Shown piece by piece: positions 13,253 through 23,910 of a stretch of DNA of 64,000 nucleotides; position 1 is the first letter of the stretch, and the number at the start of each line of letters is the position of its first letter. Under the pieces are notes generated by a model that did not search any database, was not told the origin of the DNA, and was given only the letters and a program-made list of their open reading frames with translations. Source of the stretch: Brachynemurus nebulosus (lineage: Eukaryota > Arthropoda > Insecta > Neuroptera > Myrmeleontidae); contig JAPWDM010000004.1 in the NCBI GenBank assembly GCA_035578155.1, forward strand, positions 55,105,376-55,169,375, in the 5' to 3' direction. A program made the position numbers and the translations under genes.

Positions 13253-13567
13253 CTTAGTAATGATTACATTAAAATTCATATATTAAACAACTAATCAGTC
13301 AGTTCACAGCCATAAATAAAATTGTTTTGGAGAGTTTGGTTTTTTTCAATTTTACGATTTTGTTGCTTGACTAGAAGAGGTATATAAAAAATTAACAACC
13401 ATTAAAGTAACACAAAATTAGCCAACCCGCAGTAAACGTAACGTAAAAAAAAGATAAGTTTTAAAAAAATAAACATTCGCGGGGTTAACTAATTTTATAT
13501 ACGTACAAAATAAATCATGGCAGAAAGAAAAAAAAATTTGCAAGTAGTTTAATTGCATTCATATGTA

Positions 13568-15466
13568 AAGGGCATAGCCGGGTAAGATAGGGAAAACGGC
13601 CCTTGACGCAAAATTGATTGTTTTTATAGGAAATAATACTTCTTAGCCCCAGATACATTCCTGCCAAATTTCAACTCTCCGAGGCTAATAGTTTATGAAT
13701 ACACAAACAGACAAAAATTTTCCAAAAAAATTTTTTTTGCAAAATTACTGAGCCGATTTATTTGAGTTTAATATATATTGTGTATCCACCTTAGGCGAAG
13801 TAATAAAAAAAAATTAACGTTATATCTCTTTATTATACTTATTTTTTTAAATTTTTAAATTTAAGAAAATTTTTTTTTGGCAAGCGACACCCACCATTTT
13901 TTTTCAATAATTTGTCTCTTAGTACTCTATAACATATATTTTTATGGAAAAATTTTAGTTGGTAGAACATAGTAATATTTCATTAAAAATGCATGCCATG
14001 TTCGGTACTACATAAATTACTAATGTATAAAAAGGACTATAAAGTAAAATATCTACCCTATTTCCAAAATAATATATTTACATACGTTCATAACTACGAT
14101 AAACTAGTTTAAATTTACAAAAGTCCAACACTATCTGCCGTTTGTCTTTTTTTATCAATAAAACAAAATAGACATTGATTTGTCTTTTGTTAGAGTTTTT
14201 TCCTTTGTAAGACGTCAAGTGAAACTTTGTTAGCTCATACACCATGTCTTACGATGTCAACAATTTAATACAAAGTTGATTAGCTGTCAAAATAGTATAC
14301 CAGTTGGTCATTTCATTATAATTCCCCATGACCCGTCATCGTGTTAACAAAATAAGACAAACGGCAGATAAAGCTAGACGTTTGTCTAAGCTTGTTTGTC
14401 GTAGTTATGAACGTATGTAGTTTTATTACAGAAAAAATCCACTTTCTGCACCTCCTTAAGAAGTGCAACAAAAACATCAAGTGGGAGGGACGAGCTACAT
14501 ATTGCGTACAAATATACACTACTTTCTTCAAGTTAGTTATTGTACATGTAATAACTACAACAGGTTTTAGCCGGATTGTTGTTATTACTAGACATTGTTG
14601 AAGTTTTTTTCGAATGTATTAATTTAATGTTTATTATTATTAAAGCAATTTAACATTTAAGACGTATAATATTATTGTTATTATTATTATCTTTATTTGA
14701 ATAAAATTTCAAAAACTTATAATTTTTGTTGAGTTCGATATATATAATTTTAATTAGTATGTATGCTGAGATAATTTTATTTATTTCATTCAAATATTCA
14801 GATTCATGGTAAAATTAACCTTGAAAATTATTTTTTCGCAAGTTAAAACGTATTTTTTATAACAACAAAAAATATATATTTTTTAGACCGTTACTGGAAC
14901 TCCAAGAACTGCAACTCAGGGGGGAAGAGAACATTTTATTGCACTCCTTAGAGTTTTACTGTGTTAGAAATAAGGCAGATGCTTTACTTTATGGTCCTTT
15001 TTATACATAAGTAATATATGTAGTACCGAACATGGCATGCATTTGTATTGAAATATTACTATGTTCTACCAACTAAAATTTTTCTATAAAAATATATGTT
15101 ATAGAGTACTAAAAGACAAATTATTGAACAAAAAATGGTGGGTGTCGCTAACGCGTAAGTGCCAAAAAAAATTTTCTTAAATTTAAAAATTTTAAAAAAT
15201 TAGTATAATACAGGAATATAACGTTAATTTTTTCTTATTACTTCGCCTAAGGTGGGTACATAATATATATTAAACTGAAATAAATCGGCTCAGTAATTTC
15301 GTCAAAAAAATTTTTTTTTTGAAAATTTTTGTCTGTTTGTGTATTCATAAACAATGAGCCTCGGAGGGTTGAAATTTGGCAGGAATGTATCTGGGGCTAA
15401 GAAGTATTATTTCCTAATAAAAACAATCAATTTTGCGTTTTCCCTATCTTACCCGGGTATGCCCTT
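13568..15466. mobile_element. Inverted-repeat element, AAGGGCATA ends, TA target duplication
   Basis: Ends AAGGGCATAGCCGGGTAAGA and TCTTACCCGGGTATGCCCTT, with TA on both sides (13566-13567 and 15467-15468). The outer arms, about 13568-14030 and 14985-15466, are reverse complements. A second inverted pair lies inside: the ATACGTTCATAACTACGA and AAACGGCAGAT segments near 14090-14150, against 14345-14420. A TA duplication suits Tc1/mariner-type elements, but no transposase was found. Confidence 0.82.
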
Positions 15467-15468
15467 TA

Positions 15469-16662
15469 GAAAGTTAAAGATAATGTAAATGCCAAATAAA
15501 AAGTCAGTATAAAAAATAATGCCAGTACGAAAAAAATCCAGTGTTAAATTAATTTACAATGAAAATTAATTTAGATGAAAAAATATGGTTTCTGATTTAA
15601 AATTTTTCATTTAGTAGGTTATAAAATGATTGAAATAAGATTTCAAAACGACTAGAACCGTTGAGAACATGTTTACACAAGTAGTCCAAATTTAACTCAT
15701 GTGAAAGTGTGGAAGTTATCACAGGCAAAGAAAATGGCAAAATCAGAATTCACTTATCTGAGTAAATTGATGAAAATTGATGTTTGAGGCGGTAACATCT
15801 GAACCAATTCCATGAAAATTTAATGGCTACACGGTCAATGCTCTTGATTAAATCTTGAATTCCAATTAGTCAGACGAAACACCATCGATACGGGTTGAAT
15901 CATATGTATTTTTCCATAAAACATCCATTTACTCGTATCAATTATAACAATACACTTAACTTGTCGAAAATCATCCTTGGAAAAATTCCTTGCTAAATAA
16001 AGTATTCAATTAGATATCTCTCAACACAAACAACAAAAATGTAGCATGAAAAATTATCAAACAGTTCCCTTAAAACAATACGGTACTTTGGTATGCAAAC
16101 ACCTTTTGTATAAGCAAACAAAAAACAAATTTAAAACAAAAGAACTTACAAAAAATATATTATTTTAACAACAATAAAAATATTAAATTTTAATTAATTT
16201 TAAAATTGTTACCTTGCCAAATAAAGCCTCGAAGTTGCATCAACGTAAACTTAAGATAAAACAGAAATTTTTGACTGACAGTCCATCATTATATATCCAT
16301 TAATGCCCGCCAAAAATAAGTGAAAACACTATACAGTCCGAAATAAGAACTAATCCGATATATAAATGACCGATACAATCACTGTACTGTGCAATGTATA
16401 ACGTCCAATGTATTGGGTATTTAAAAATTGTGGATTTACCTGGTGTTTAAAAAGTTTTACAATTTAGAATTTTAGAAACTTTTTTTTTCAAAATTAGGGA
16501 TTTTATTTTAATTGTTACAAAATAATTGTAGGGCACGTAACAATATACATAGGAAACTCCCATTATGCAATTCACTAGGACCAAATTGCTAAATGAGAAA
16601 GTCAAAGATTACGGGCGTCAGTGTTTCTGATTTATATATTTGGATGATTTACTGTTACAAAC

Positions 16663-16735
<73 letters not shown>

Positions 16736-17555
16736 ATGTCGCTTATGGAACCGTTTCAGATCCGAGCTCTATGCATCGAACAAAGAGAACATATAGAAAG
16801 TAGTGCGTTAAATAATAAGAAGTAGTTAGTTAGTATTTATTTGTTCAATACAGTTTATAAAAACGGATTCGTTTATAATACAATTAAGTTAGTACAGACG
16901 TGCTAGATATTATAAATCAAAAATATACAAAATTTCAATAAAATAATAGATATACTTTAGCAATTTAAAATCAAAATTTTAACTTTATAATTGTGTATGG
17001 AAGCATCCGAATAACTGTCTCTTTTTATGTGTGAGAGAAAGCAGATTTCTTTTTTTTACGTGACAACTATTCTTCAAATATACCTAAATAACAATATTCT
17101 CATCACCGTAAAATACATAGTACAAGTCATAGATACCCATGAACCTTTTTATTGACAGTTTTTTCATTCTAATTTAATAAGAAGTATATTTACAATGTTA
17201 TAATAGTAAACAATACAACACTTGCACCGATAGGTATATTACCTATGTATCATTATTTAGCGCACCACTTTCTCATACCTATGTATGATGTTCTTTGTTC
17301 GTTGCATTAATCCCTATCAGTACGAAATATTACTTTGATTTACACTGTAGGTATATACACATCAGTTAAATATAATTTTATCAAAAGATAATTAGTTTTA
17401 TTTTCAATGGCTTAGTGCGGAAAAGACACTTAGGATTATGATCATTTCGAAAGATGAGTGCGGAATTTACCTGCGATCTTTTTTCAGTAATTATTTAGTG
17501 CGGACATTACTACCGCCCCTTGAGATAATGCAACTGACACTGCAAAAAATAAATG
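15469..17555. other. AT-rich interval; one (TA)n tract, no gene recognised
   Basis: Contains a pure TA tract at about 16665-16733. The open frames of about 60 codons around 16600-16825 are made of that repeat. No terminal repeats, RNA gene or coding frame could be supported. Confidence 0.5.
16665..16733. repeat. (TA)n microsatellite
   Basis: About 69 bp of pure TA repeat. Confidence 0.97.
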
Positions 17556-17609
17556 ACAGTGAGTATTTATTATTAGGTAGATTGTTACCTAATAATAAAT
17601 ACTCACTGT
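17556..17609. repeat. Perfect 24-bp-arm palindrome at the PLE 5' boundary
   Basis: Arms 17556-17579 and 17586-17609 are exact reverse complements with a 6-nt loop. The arm contains ATTATTAGGTAGA, which also follows the 3' pseudo-LTR at 23353 onward. This suggests it was formed from element or target sequence when the Penelope-like element inserted. Confidence 0.85.
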
Positions 17610-17632
17610 TTTTTTTGTTGTAATACTCACCC

Positions 17633-17807
17633 AATTGTTTTTTTTTGTTGTAATACTAATATGTTATTTAGGGCCTGATGAGGAGACAGCATTGCGTCTC
17701 GAAACGTTGCTAAAAAAATAAAAACTAAATAATCCTTAATAAACTGGTGATTTTTTTCCAAAAAACTCCGTACCTAATAATACATCACCAAAAAATCCTT
17801 GATAATT
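17633..17807 (+). repeat. PLE 5' pseudo-LTR
   Basis: Nearly identical to 23183-23357 over 175 bp, with few differences (for example ATGTTATTTAGG against ATGTTTTTTAGG). It ends 7 bp before the RT start codon. It contains the hammerhead-like motif described separately. Direct pseudo-LTRs are characteristic of Penelope-like elements. Confidence 0.9.
17668..17712 (+). ncRNA. Hammerhead ribozyme-like motif in the PLE 5' pseudo-LTR
   Basis: CTGATGAG (17675-17682) is followed by a GAGAC...GTCTC hairpin and then GAAAC (17701-17705): the two conserved core strands of a hammerhead in the right order around a stem-II hairpin. Hammerheads in PLE pseudo-LTRs are established knowledge. I could not assign stem III and the cleavage site confidently, and one extra G sits at the base of stem II, so self-cleavage is not proven. 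Confidence 0.65.
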
Positions 17808-17814
17808 TATAAAA

Positions 17815-19383
17815 ATGGAAATTCGACAAATTTTTGACTTATATGACAATGACATAATACATGATCTTAATCTTTTGAAACGATGCTTTCATAAAATGAC
17901 TAAAAACAATAACCACGCAAAATTTCTGAATCACTGTAATAGAATAAAAATCTTACCAAATTTTATCAGTAACGTCAGGCTAACCCGATTTGACCACTTA
18001 AAACAATTTACAAATTATAAAAACTCCTTAAAACACTTTCTTTTTACCATTTTAAAATGTGAAATTAAAACTACATATAAAAAAATTCATAATCAAAAAA
18101 TGCAGATAAACTATTTAACGAATAAACTTTCTAATTCTATGATTCCTAATCATTTGGAGTTGTTTATTTCACATTTGTATAAAATCAATAAAGACTTAGA
18201 TGACAAATTTAAAGATAGACACCTAAAGAAATTAGAAAAATTGAAAAGAAATATACTAGCAAAGTTCACTATTGAAACCGAATGGTTAGTTAATCTGACA
18301 GATGTTGATATCCCAAAATATGCATGTTTTCTCCTGGCACTTAGTCCCAATTCTGTAATAAATCACTGTCAAAAGAGAAAGTTTATTACCACGGTGTACG
18401 ACGTCGTTGCTTCAATTGAATCACATTTTTCCAATGACTCCATTATTATCGATAAAGATAACATCCGTCAAAAAATATCGCAATATCTAAATAAAGCATT
18501 AAATAATAACGTGAAATACAATGACTCTGTCCTGCATAGTTTCCTATTGGATATAATAAAACAAACCAAGAATTTTTTAAAACAACATCCTTTTATTTTG
18601 ATTTTAAAATCTGACAAAGGGAATAAAACTGTTTTAGTACATGAACAAAATTACATCCATAATACCAATAATTTAATTCTTGATGAATCTGTATACCTGA
18701 AATTAAAAGTAAATCCGACAAATAAGTTAGTAAAAGATGTTAACTCATATAGAAACCAACTGGAGACATTAGGATACATTTCTAAAACTAATTGCAGATA
18801 TCTGAAACCAAAAAATACTCACCTTCCAAAGATGTATTTCTTACCAAAGATACACAAACCTTTTAATACTCTTGATGACTTACCTTTTCGGCCAGTCTGT
18901 TCTACTTCAGATACTATTTTATATAACCTAACCAAATTTTTCTCGGACATTGTACAAAGTGCGTATTCGAGCAAGTATGACATCAAGAATTCGTTTGAAC
19001 TAGTCAAACGAATTCAAAATGCAAAAATACCTTATGGTTATAAGTTAATTAGCTTAGATGTACAGTCACTTTTTACAACATGTCCTACAACCATTTTTCT
19101 GGAATGGGTCGAAAAAAACTGGAGTTATATACAACCTTTTACCACTTTGGATTACAATACATTTTTGAAAGGTTTAAATTTAATAATAAATAATTCCTTT
19201 TTTACTACAAAATATACAGAAGGTGTTTTTAGGCAGGTGTCTGGATTCCCGATGGGCAGTTCTCTGTCAGTGGTTGCTTGCAATGTGGTTATGGATTTGC
19301 TGGTTGATTACTGTCTAGAAAAATTAGATTATACAATACCTTTTTTTTATAAATATGTGGACGACATATGTAGCAAAAAATAA
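17815..19383 (+). CDS. PLE reverse transcriptase, truncated by an insertion after YVDD
   Basis: The start is the ATG 7 bp after the 5' pseudo-LTR. Roughly the first 200 residues are the helical, lysine-rich N-terminal region of PLE proteins. RT motifs then follow in order: LKSDKGNKTVLV (about 265), PKMYFLPKIHKP with RPVCST (about 340-365, the PLE signature), LISLDVQSLFTTCP with the first catalytic Asp (about 412), SGFPMGSSLS (about 480) and KYVDDI (about 513-518). Element sequence stops at 19368. The last few codons (CSKK, stop) come from the 2.5-kb insertion. The rest of the thumb and the endonuclease resume in the same frame at 21912. The protein would copy element RNA into DNA, but this copy is disrupted. 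There is no internal stop or frameshift before the insertion, so the PLE was probably intact when hit. Confidence 0.92.
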   Translation: MEIRQIFDLYDNDIIHDLNLLKRCFHKMTKNNNHAKFLNHCNRIKILPNFISNVRLTRFDHLKQFTNYKNSLKHFLFTILKCEIKTTYKKIHNQKMQINYLTNKLSNSMIPNHLELFISHLYKINKDLDDKFKDRHLKKLEKLKRNILAKFTIETEWLVNLTDVDIPKYACFLLALSPNSVINHCQKRKFITTVYDVVASIESHFSNDSIIIDKDNIRQKISQYLNKALNNNVKYNDSVLHSFLLDIIKQTKNFLKQHPFILILKSDKGNKTVLVHEQNYIHNTNNLILDESVYLKLKVNPTNKLVKDVNSYRNQLETLGYISKTNCRYLKPKNTHLPKMYFLPKIHKPFNTLDDLPFRPVCSTSDTILYNLTKFFSDIVQSAYSSKYDIKNSFELVKRIQNAKIPYGYKLISLDVQSLFTTCPTTIFLEWVEKNWSYIQPFTTLDYNTFLKGLNLIINNSFFTTKYTEGVFRQVSGFPMGSSLSVVACNVVMDLLVDYCLEKLDYTIPFFYKYVDDICSKK

Positions 19384-20212
19384 ATTAAAAATTTTAAAAT
19401 TTAAATATTATTATATTTATTGATTATTTATTGGTTGAAGGGGGGTTATTGGTAGGGTGGTTATGTTTTCTTGTTTAAATTTGGGTGCTACTTTTCGGGT
19501 TGATTGGGGTTTCGATCAGCAGAGCATTTCTCCAGGTCTTACGGAGACGAGAGTGTGTGGCAGTGGAAGGTTATGGTCGCAGATCGTTTCCCAAAACCAT
19601 GAGATCCCCAAATAACCTAAATTTTCTTTCGACTACTGAAAGGGTGGTTTTAAATTAGAAATACGAGAATTCATAAATTACAATTTTATTACAATAAAAG
19701 GTGACTAGAAACAATTTTTGAACTACAATATTTGGAATCTTTAAAATTTACGACAACAAATTATTACAAGTTTTTGAGAATTTATACATATTTTTGAGAG
19801 ACTGATAAACTAATTCAAATAAATTTACATAATATATTTTAAAATAGAATTTGCATCTTAGCCGTTGGTGTGGCCATACCTTTCCGAACGAGACGTACAA
19901 TATTTAAGTATATTGTGTGTACTATCTTTGGAAATGTATCACCACATCAATTGGTAAAAATATACAATTTGAAATTAAATATAAATTAAAGTTTTGAATT
20001 TATGGAATGATTTTAAATCTCGTTACGAAATACATTCCTTGAACATCTGATAACAAATAATGAATACAAGATTTAAATTAATTTCGTTAATTTGAAATTT
20101 TATTATTGCACCAATTTTACGCTTTGGAATCATGACTAGAATAAAATGTATACGAGTTTTCATAAATATCAAATTTTGACAAATTGTAACTTAGTTTATA
20201 TTTTTTTTATTT

Positions 20213-20435
20213 ACAAAATTACGATTGAAATTGAATTGAAATAATACTGAAAATTACTTTATAAGTTATATTTTGCAAATAAATAATATGATTTAAAGGA
20301 TTATACCAGATATCTATATTATTTTGCAAAATTACTATTAAAATTGAATTGAAATAATATCGAAAGTTACTTTATAAGTTATATTTCGCAAATAAATTAC
20401 ATGATTTAAAGGATTATACCAGATATCGAAATATT
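20213..20435. repeat. Two-copy tandem duplication, about 115 bp
   Basis: The segment from AAATTGAATTGAAATAATA through GGATTATACCAGATATC occurs twice, ending near 20317 and 20435, with a few substitutions. It lies within the 2.5-kb insertion. Confidence 0.8.
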
Positions 20436-20575
20436 CGTAAAGGTCACACGTGCTTTTCTAGACTTTTTAAACCGGAAATATTACGTAATTGAAAGAATAT
20501 TAAATTATCAAGACAATATTTAAATATTTGAAAACTTACTTAATAATGAATTAAATAAATTTAAATTAACTTAAC

Positions 20576-20925
20576 CTATACTGGCAGAACTGATGTTCGC
20601 CGCATCGACGTACGTGTCGGAAAATTAAATTTAGATTAACTTTAAACTATACTGGCTGAACTTTACGTTCGCCGCATCGACTTACATGTCGGAAACTAAA
20701 TTTAGATTAACTTTAAACTATACTGGCTGAACTTTACGTTCGCCGCATCGACTTACATGTCGGAAAAACTAAATTTAGATTAACTTTAAACTATACTGGC
20801 TGAACTTTACGTTCGCCGCATCGACTTACATGTCGGAAAAAATAAATTTAGATTAACTTTAAACTATACTGGCTGAACTTTACGTTCGCCGCATCGACTT
20901 ACATGTCGGAAAAAATAAATTATAA
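20576..20925. repeat. Five-copy 71-73-bp tandem array
   Basis: Units start at 20576, 20647, 20718, 20791 and 20864 with CTATACTGGC. Each carries GTTCGCCGCATCGAC and ATGTCGG. CGACTTACATGTCG within each unit is an imperfect palindrome. The first unit is the most diverged (CGACGTACGTGTCG). It lies within the 2.5-kb insertion. Confidence 0.92.
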
Positions 20926-21109
20926 ACTTATCAATTTAATAAACTATAATATTCGTAAACTATAAGTTATTTTTAGTCGTAGACTTTTTTGGCTAAATCC
21001 CCAGGAAATCTTTTAGAAATCTGGATGAATGCGAAAGTACAAACGACGTTAAATATTTAAATGTAAATTATTTTTACATGTTACATTTAATTATTTTTTC
21101 TTTTATATA

Positions 21110-21111
<2 letters not shown>

Positions 21112-21174
<63 letters not shown>
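21112..21174. repeat. (TA)n microsatellite
   Basis: About 60 bp of pure TA repeat inside the 2.5-kb insertion. Confidence 0.95.
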
Positions 21175-21178
<4 letters not shown>

Positions 21179-21911
21179 TCTTTTATTTTAGTTTAAATAA
21201 ATTTCCAAAATATATTTATTTTAAATTAATTATACGATTTTTCAAAATTAAATTATCCTACATGCTACGTTTAATTATTTTCTAACCATTTAAATATAAA
21301 TTATTTTCCATTACGTTTAAGTAAATTTCCAAATATGTTATAATAAAATAATACTTATCTTAACAATGAAGAATTTGTAATTTCAATAATACACTTAAAT
21401 AAATGATACTTAAACTAATTTTAAAATATACATATTTTTTATTTTTGATGTGTGCGGCCCGAAGGCCACACGAGAAGAGCTTCTCGCTAACTCGTCTCTC
21501 TAACTGTCGTGTGTCATTTTTAATTAGTATAAGTTATTTATTTAATTATGTAATTTGTTTTGTTAATTATTTCTTTTGAAAAATAAATGTTTAATTAAAT
21601 AATGTACGCACTTGATATAAATTTAAATTTCAGATTTCTGCAAACGTGTAATTAGTTTTTACATTGTCCCTTGATATCAATTTGAAACTATAACGCTAGA
21701 TGTCGTTAATATATATACACATACAATTGATTTTTTTGAATTCTTTGAGATGAGATATTGGACTGATATTAATTTCAAACATAGATGTTAGATGTCAGTA
21801 TTTTGACATTTTTACAAATCGATTATTTATTAATTAGATTAAAGTTTTATTATCGATTTCCAAAGTAAATGTTGAATTGATTGATCACATGTAGCAATAA
21901 TTATTGCTACA

Positions 21912-22851
21912 CATATTAACAGCGGTGCCATATGATGGTATGCAGCACATCCTTGATGTGTTCAACTCCTTCTCCGATAAGTTACAATTTACGATTGAGC
22001 TAGAAGAGAATAGAAGTTTGACATTTTTGGATGTGCTAATCACAAAAGATGAAAATAACATACTTGATACAATGTGGCATAGAAAGTCTTATTGCTCGAC
22101 TAGGCTGATCAACTGGCACTCTGGACACCCGTTGCATGTCAAGCGAAACATTGCCTACAATATCATAAATAGAGCCGTCAATCTGACTCATCCGAAGCAC
22201 CGCCCAGAAACACTAAAAATTGCCAAAGATATCTTAAAAAAGAATAATTTCCCTTTACCAATAATTAACAGCACAGTAAAAACAGTCGTACACCGACACT
22301 ATAATAATTTCACACCATCTAATAATACCGACAATACGACAAAATATAATAATTTTTTAAAAATACCACACTTAGGACAACATACTGGCCCCTTATCCTC
22401 TCTTCTGCGGTCAAATGGCTTACGACCGGTATTTAGTTATCCTTTCACTATCAAAAATTCCCTTTACACCAGACAAAAACCAACTATACCACCTGAAAAG
22501 AAGGATAATCTTATTTACTCCATTCCGTGTGCTGGTTGTCAACTTTTTTATATAGGCCAGACATCGAAATCGTTAGAGCTACGTCTGAAACAACACCAGT
22601 GGGATTTAGCTAGAAGTGATTTTCGTACCGGATTAGCGCAACACTCCAATGAAAAAGACCATCGTTTTAATTTTCAGAACACGAGAGTGCTGCAATATGA
22701 GAGAAATCTCAAAAAAAGACTGAATCTAGAAAGCTTGTGGATAAATACACACGAAAATTGTAACAATCAAACTGACAACTCGAACTTGACAGTTTATCAT
22801 CAGCTGTGTGTATCTGCGCAGAAGATCCTAAGTGATCATAGTAGTCGGTAA
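21912..22851 (+). CDS. PLE C-terminal part: RT thumb/linker and GIY-YIG endonuclease
   Basis: Continues the frame of 17815-19368. Sequence right after the duplication (LTAVPYDGMQHILDVFNSF) is the normal continuation of a PLE YVDD motif. It is followed by FTIELEENRSLTFLDVLIT and WHRK..., typical of the PLE region between RT and endonuclease. The GIY-YIG domain lies at about residues 205-285. It has a CxxC pair (IPCAGC), then FYIGQTSKSLELRLKQH with the catalytic Tyr and Arg, and later a conserved H (LAQHSNEKDHRF) and E (NLESLWI). There is no ATG at the junction; an apparent start at 21904 lies in insertion sequence, so this piece is not expected to be translated alone. The frame ends at a normal stop with no internal lesion. 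Confidence 0.92.
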
Positions 22852-23182
22852 CACAATAACTGTTTTTCTCGATAAATACACTAGTCGGCAGAAATATCTT
22901 AACATATCTCAACTAGTCAATAAAAATCTCTCAATACAATATATTATGTGCTCGTTTCGTAATCCGTTTTTATTGTTCTTTTAAAAAAATTTTAATTGTT
23001 AATCTTTTTATATAAAAAAACTTTTTATTATTTTATTTATGTGACAATCAATGTTGCGCAATTAATTTTATTTATTGACATTTTATTGAAGAATAAGTTT
23101 TTTGTTTTTGTTTTTGCTCTTTTATAAAAAAACTGTAAGTAATTTTTAGTTCTATTAATTTTATTCCAAAAAAAAAAAAAAA
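22852..23182 (+). other. PLE 3' untranslated region
   Basis: AT-rich sequence between the endonuclease stop and the 3' pseudo-LTR, with an A-run at 23168-23184 next to the repeat. No separate gene was recognised. Confidence 0.6.
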
Positions 23183-23357
23183 AATTGTTTTTTTTTGTTG
23201 TAATACTAATATGTTTTTTAGGGCCTGATGAGGAGACAGCATTGCGTCTCGAAACGTTGCTAAAAAAATAAAAACTAAATAATCCTTAATAAACTGGTGA
23301 TTTTTTTCCAAAAAACTCCGTACCTAATAATACATCACCAAAAAATCCTTGATAATT
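23183..23357 (+). repeat. PLE 3' pseudo-LTR
   Basis: Direct copy of 17633-17807. It includes the second hammerhead-like motif: CTGATGAG at 23225-23232, a GAGAC/GTCTC hairpin, and GAAAC at 23251-23255. It ends next to ATTAGGTAGA, the sequence found in the 5' boundary palindrome. Confidence 0.9.
23218..23262 (+). ncRNA. Hammerhead ribozyme-like motif in the PLE 3' pseudo-LTR
   Basis: Identical core to the copy at 17668-17712. The preceding TTTTTTAG and following CTAAAAAA are complementary and could form a closing helix. Stem III is not assigned. Confidence 0.62.
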
Positions 23358-23699
23358 ATTAGGTAGATATAATTAACCGTCGAGTTATTTTAAAAACGGT
23401 ATTGTCAGTTTCTTGTTAACATTCATTTAAAAAGTATAGAAAAGAAAAGAAACTTTTTTTTGAACAAATTTTAAAATGAAACAGCACACACAATTATAAG
23501 CTTCAAAATATTTTGACACCTTACTAGAATATAAAAGTCCTAACTCTTATTAAATATATTAACTAACTTAAAAAAAAAAAAAAAACTTACCCTTTAAAAT
23601 CTTGACCACAATTATGTATTTTCAAACAGAGTCTCCTTTATCTGAAACAGAAATAACGTAATTTAAAATAGTATTCAAGTAAGTAGCTTGTTAAATATA
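23358..23699. other. AT-rich interval, nothing recognised
   Basis: No coding frame or repeat structure beyond A runs. Confidence 0.5.
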
Positions 23700-23704
23700 T
23701 TTTA

Positions 23705-23840
23705 CTGTTCGTCAATGGCCATATGGGCCGAAACATGTCACAGACAATTAAGACTTTGAATAAAGGGGTATTAGTAAAGTAAAAACATTGTCTTTTTATT
23801 TTAAAATGGAATACCATAAAGTAACGCTCAAATCTATCAA
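23705..23840 (+). repeat. Degenerate PLE tail-like sequence
   Basis: Contains GGCCATATGGGCCGAAACATGTC, which resembles the stem-II hairpin plus GAAAC strand of a hammerhead, followed by GGAATACCATAAAGTAACGCTC. The latter block recurs at about 61323-61340 and, inverted, at about 33590-33612. This marks a dispersed family that I infer to be PLE 3' ends. Confidence 0.5.
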
Positions 23841-23910
23841 ATATATTTTTACGTTACATAGACAATATTTTGTACAGTAAATAGGCAATTTTTCAACTTC
23901 ATAGCAGTCA

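Larger units (their letters stand above)
19369..21911. mobile_element. 2.5-kb TG...CA insertion inside the PLE frame (class unresolved)
   Basis: Begins TGTAGCAA, ends TTGCTACA, flanked by CATA on both sides (19365-19368 and 21912-21915). The duplication can be read as 5-6 bp if the ends are shifted. Dropping the insert plus one CATA keeps the PLE frame open. There is no coding frame inside. It holds a 2x duplication (20213-20435), a 5x 71-73-bp tandem array (20576-20925), a (TA)n tract (about 21112-21174) and a GGCC-centred short palindrome near 21452-21472. The last 22 bp (21890-21911) are a perfect palindrome. A large solo LTR (TG...CA ends, 4-6-bp duplication) or a Ginger-like non-autonomous DNA element would both fit. 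Confidence 0.8.
17556..23360 (+). mobile_element. Penelope-like element (PLE) with pseudo-LTRs, split by an insertion
   Basis: Two direct 175-bp repeats (17633-17807 and 23183-23357) flank a reverse transcriptase frame and a GIY-YIG endonuclease frame, the layout of an EN(+) PLE. The RT and endonuclease parts belong to one frame that is interrupted at 19369-21911 by a separate 2.5-kb element flanked by a 4-bp duplication. Confidence 0.92.

Noticed and set aside
20576..20925. CRISPR-like array
   Set aside because: Units are directly adjacent with no unique spacers and lie in a eukaryotic transposable element; a tandem repeat.
21904..22851. Reading the endonuclease part as an independent gene starting at 21904
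   Set aside because: The apparent start (TTG) is inside the 2.5-kb insertion; the frame is the continuation of the PLE RT.
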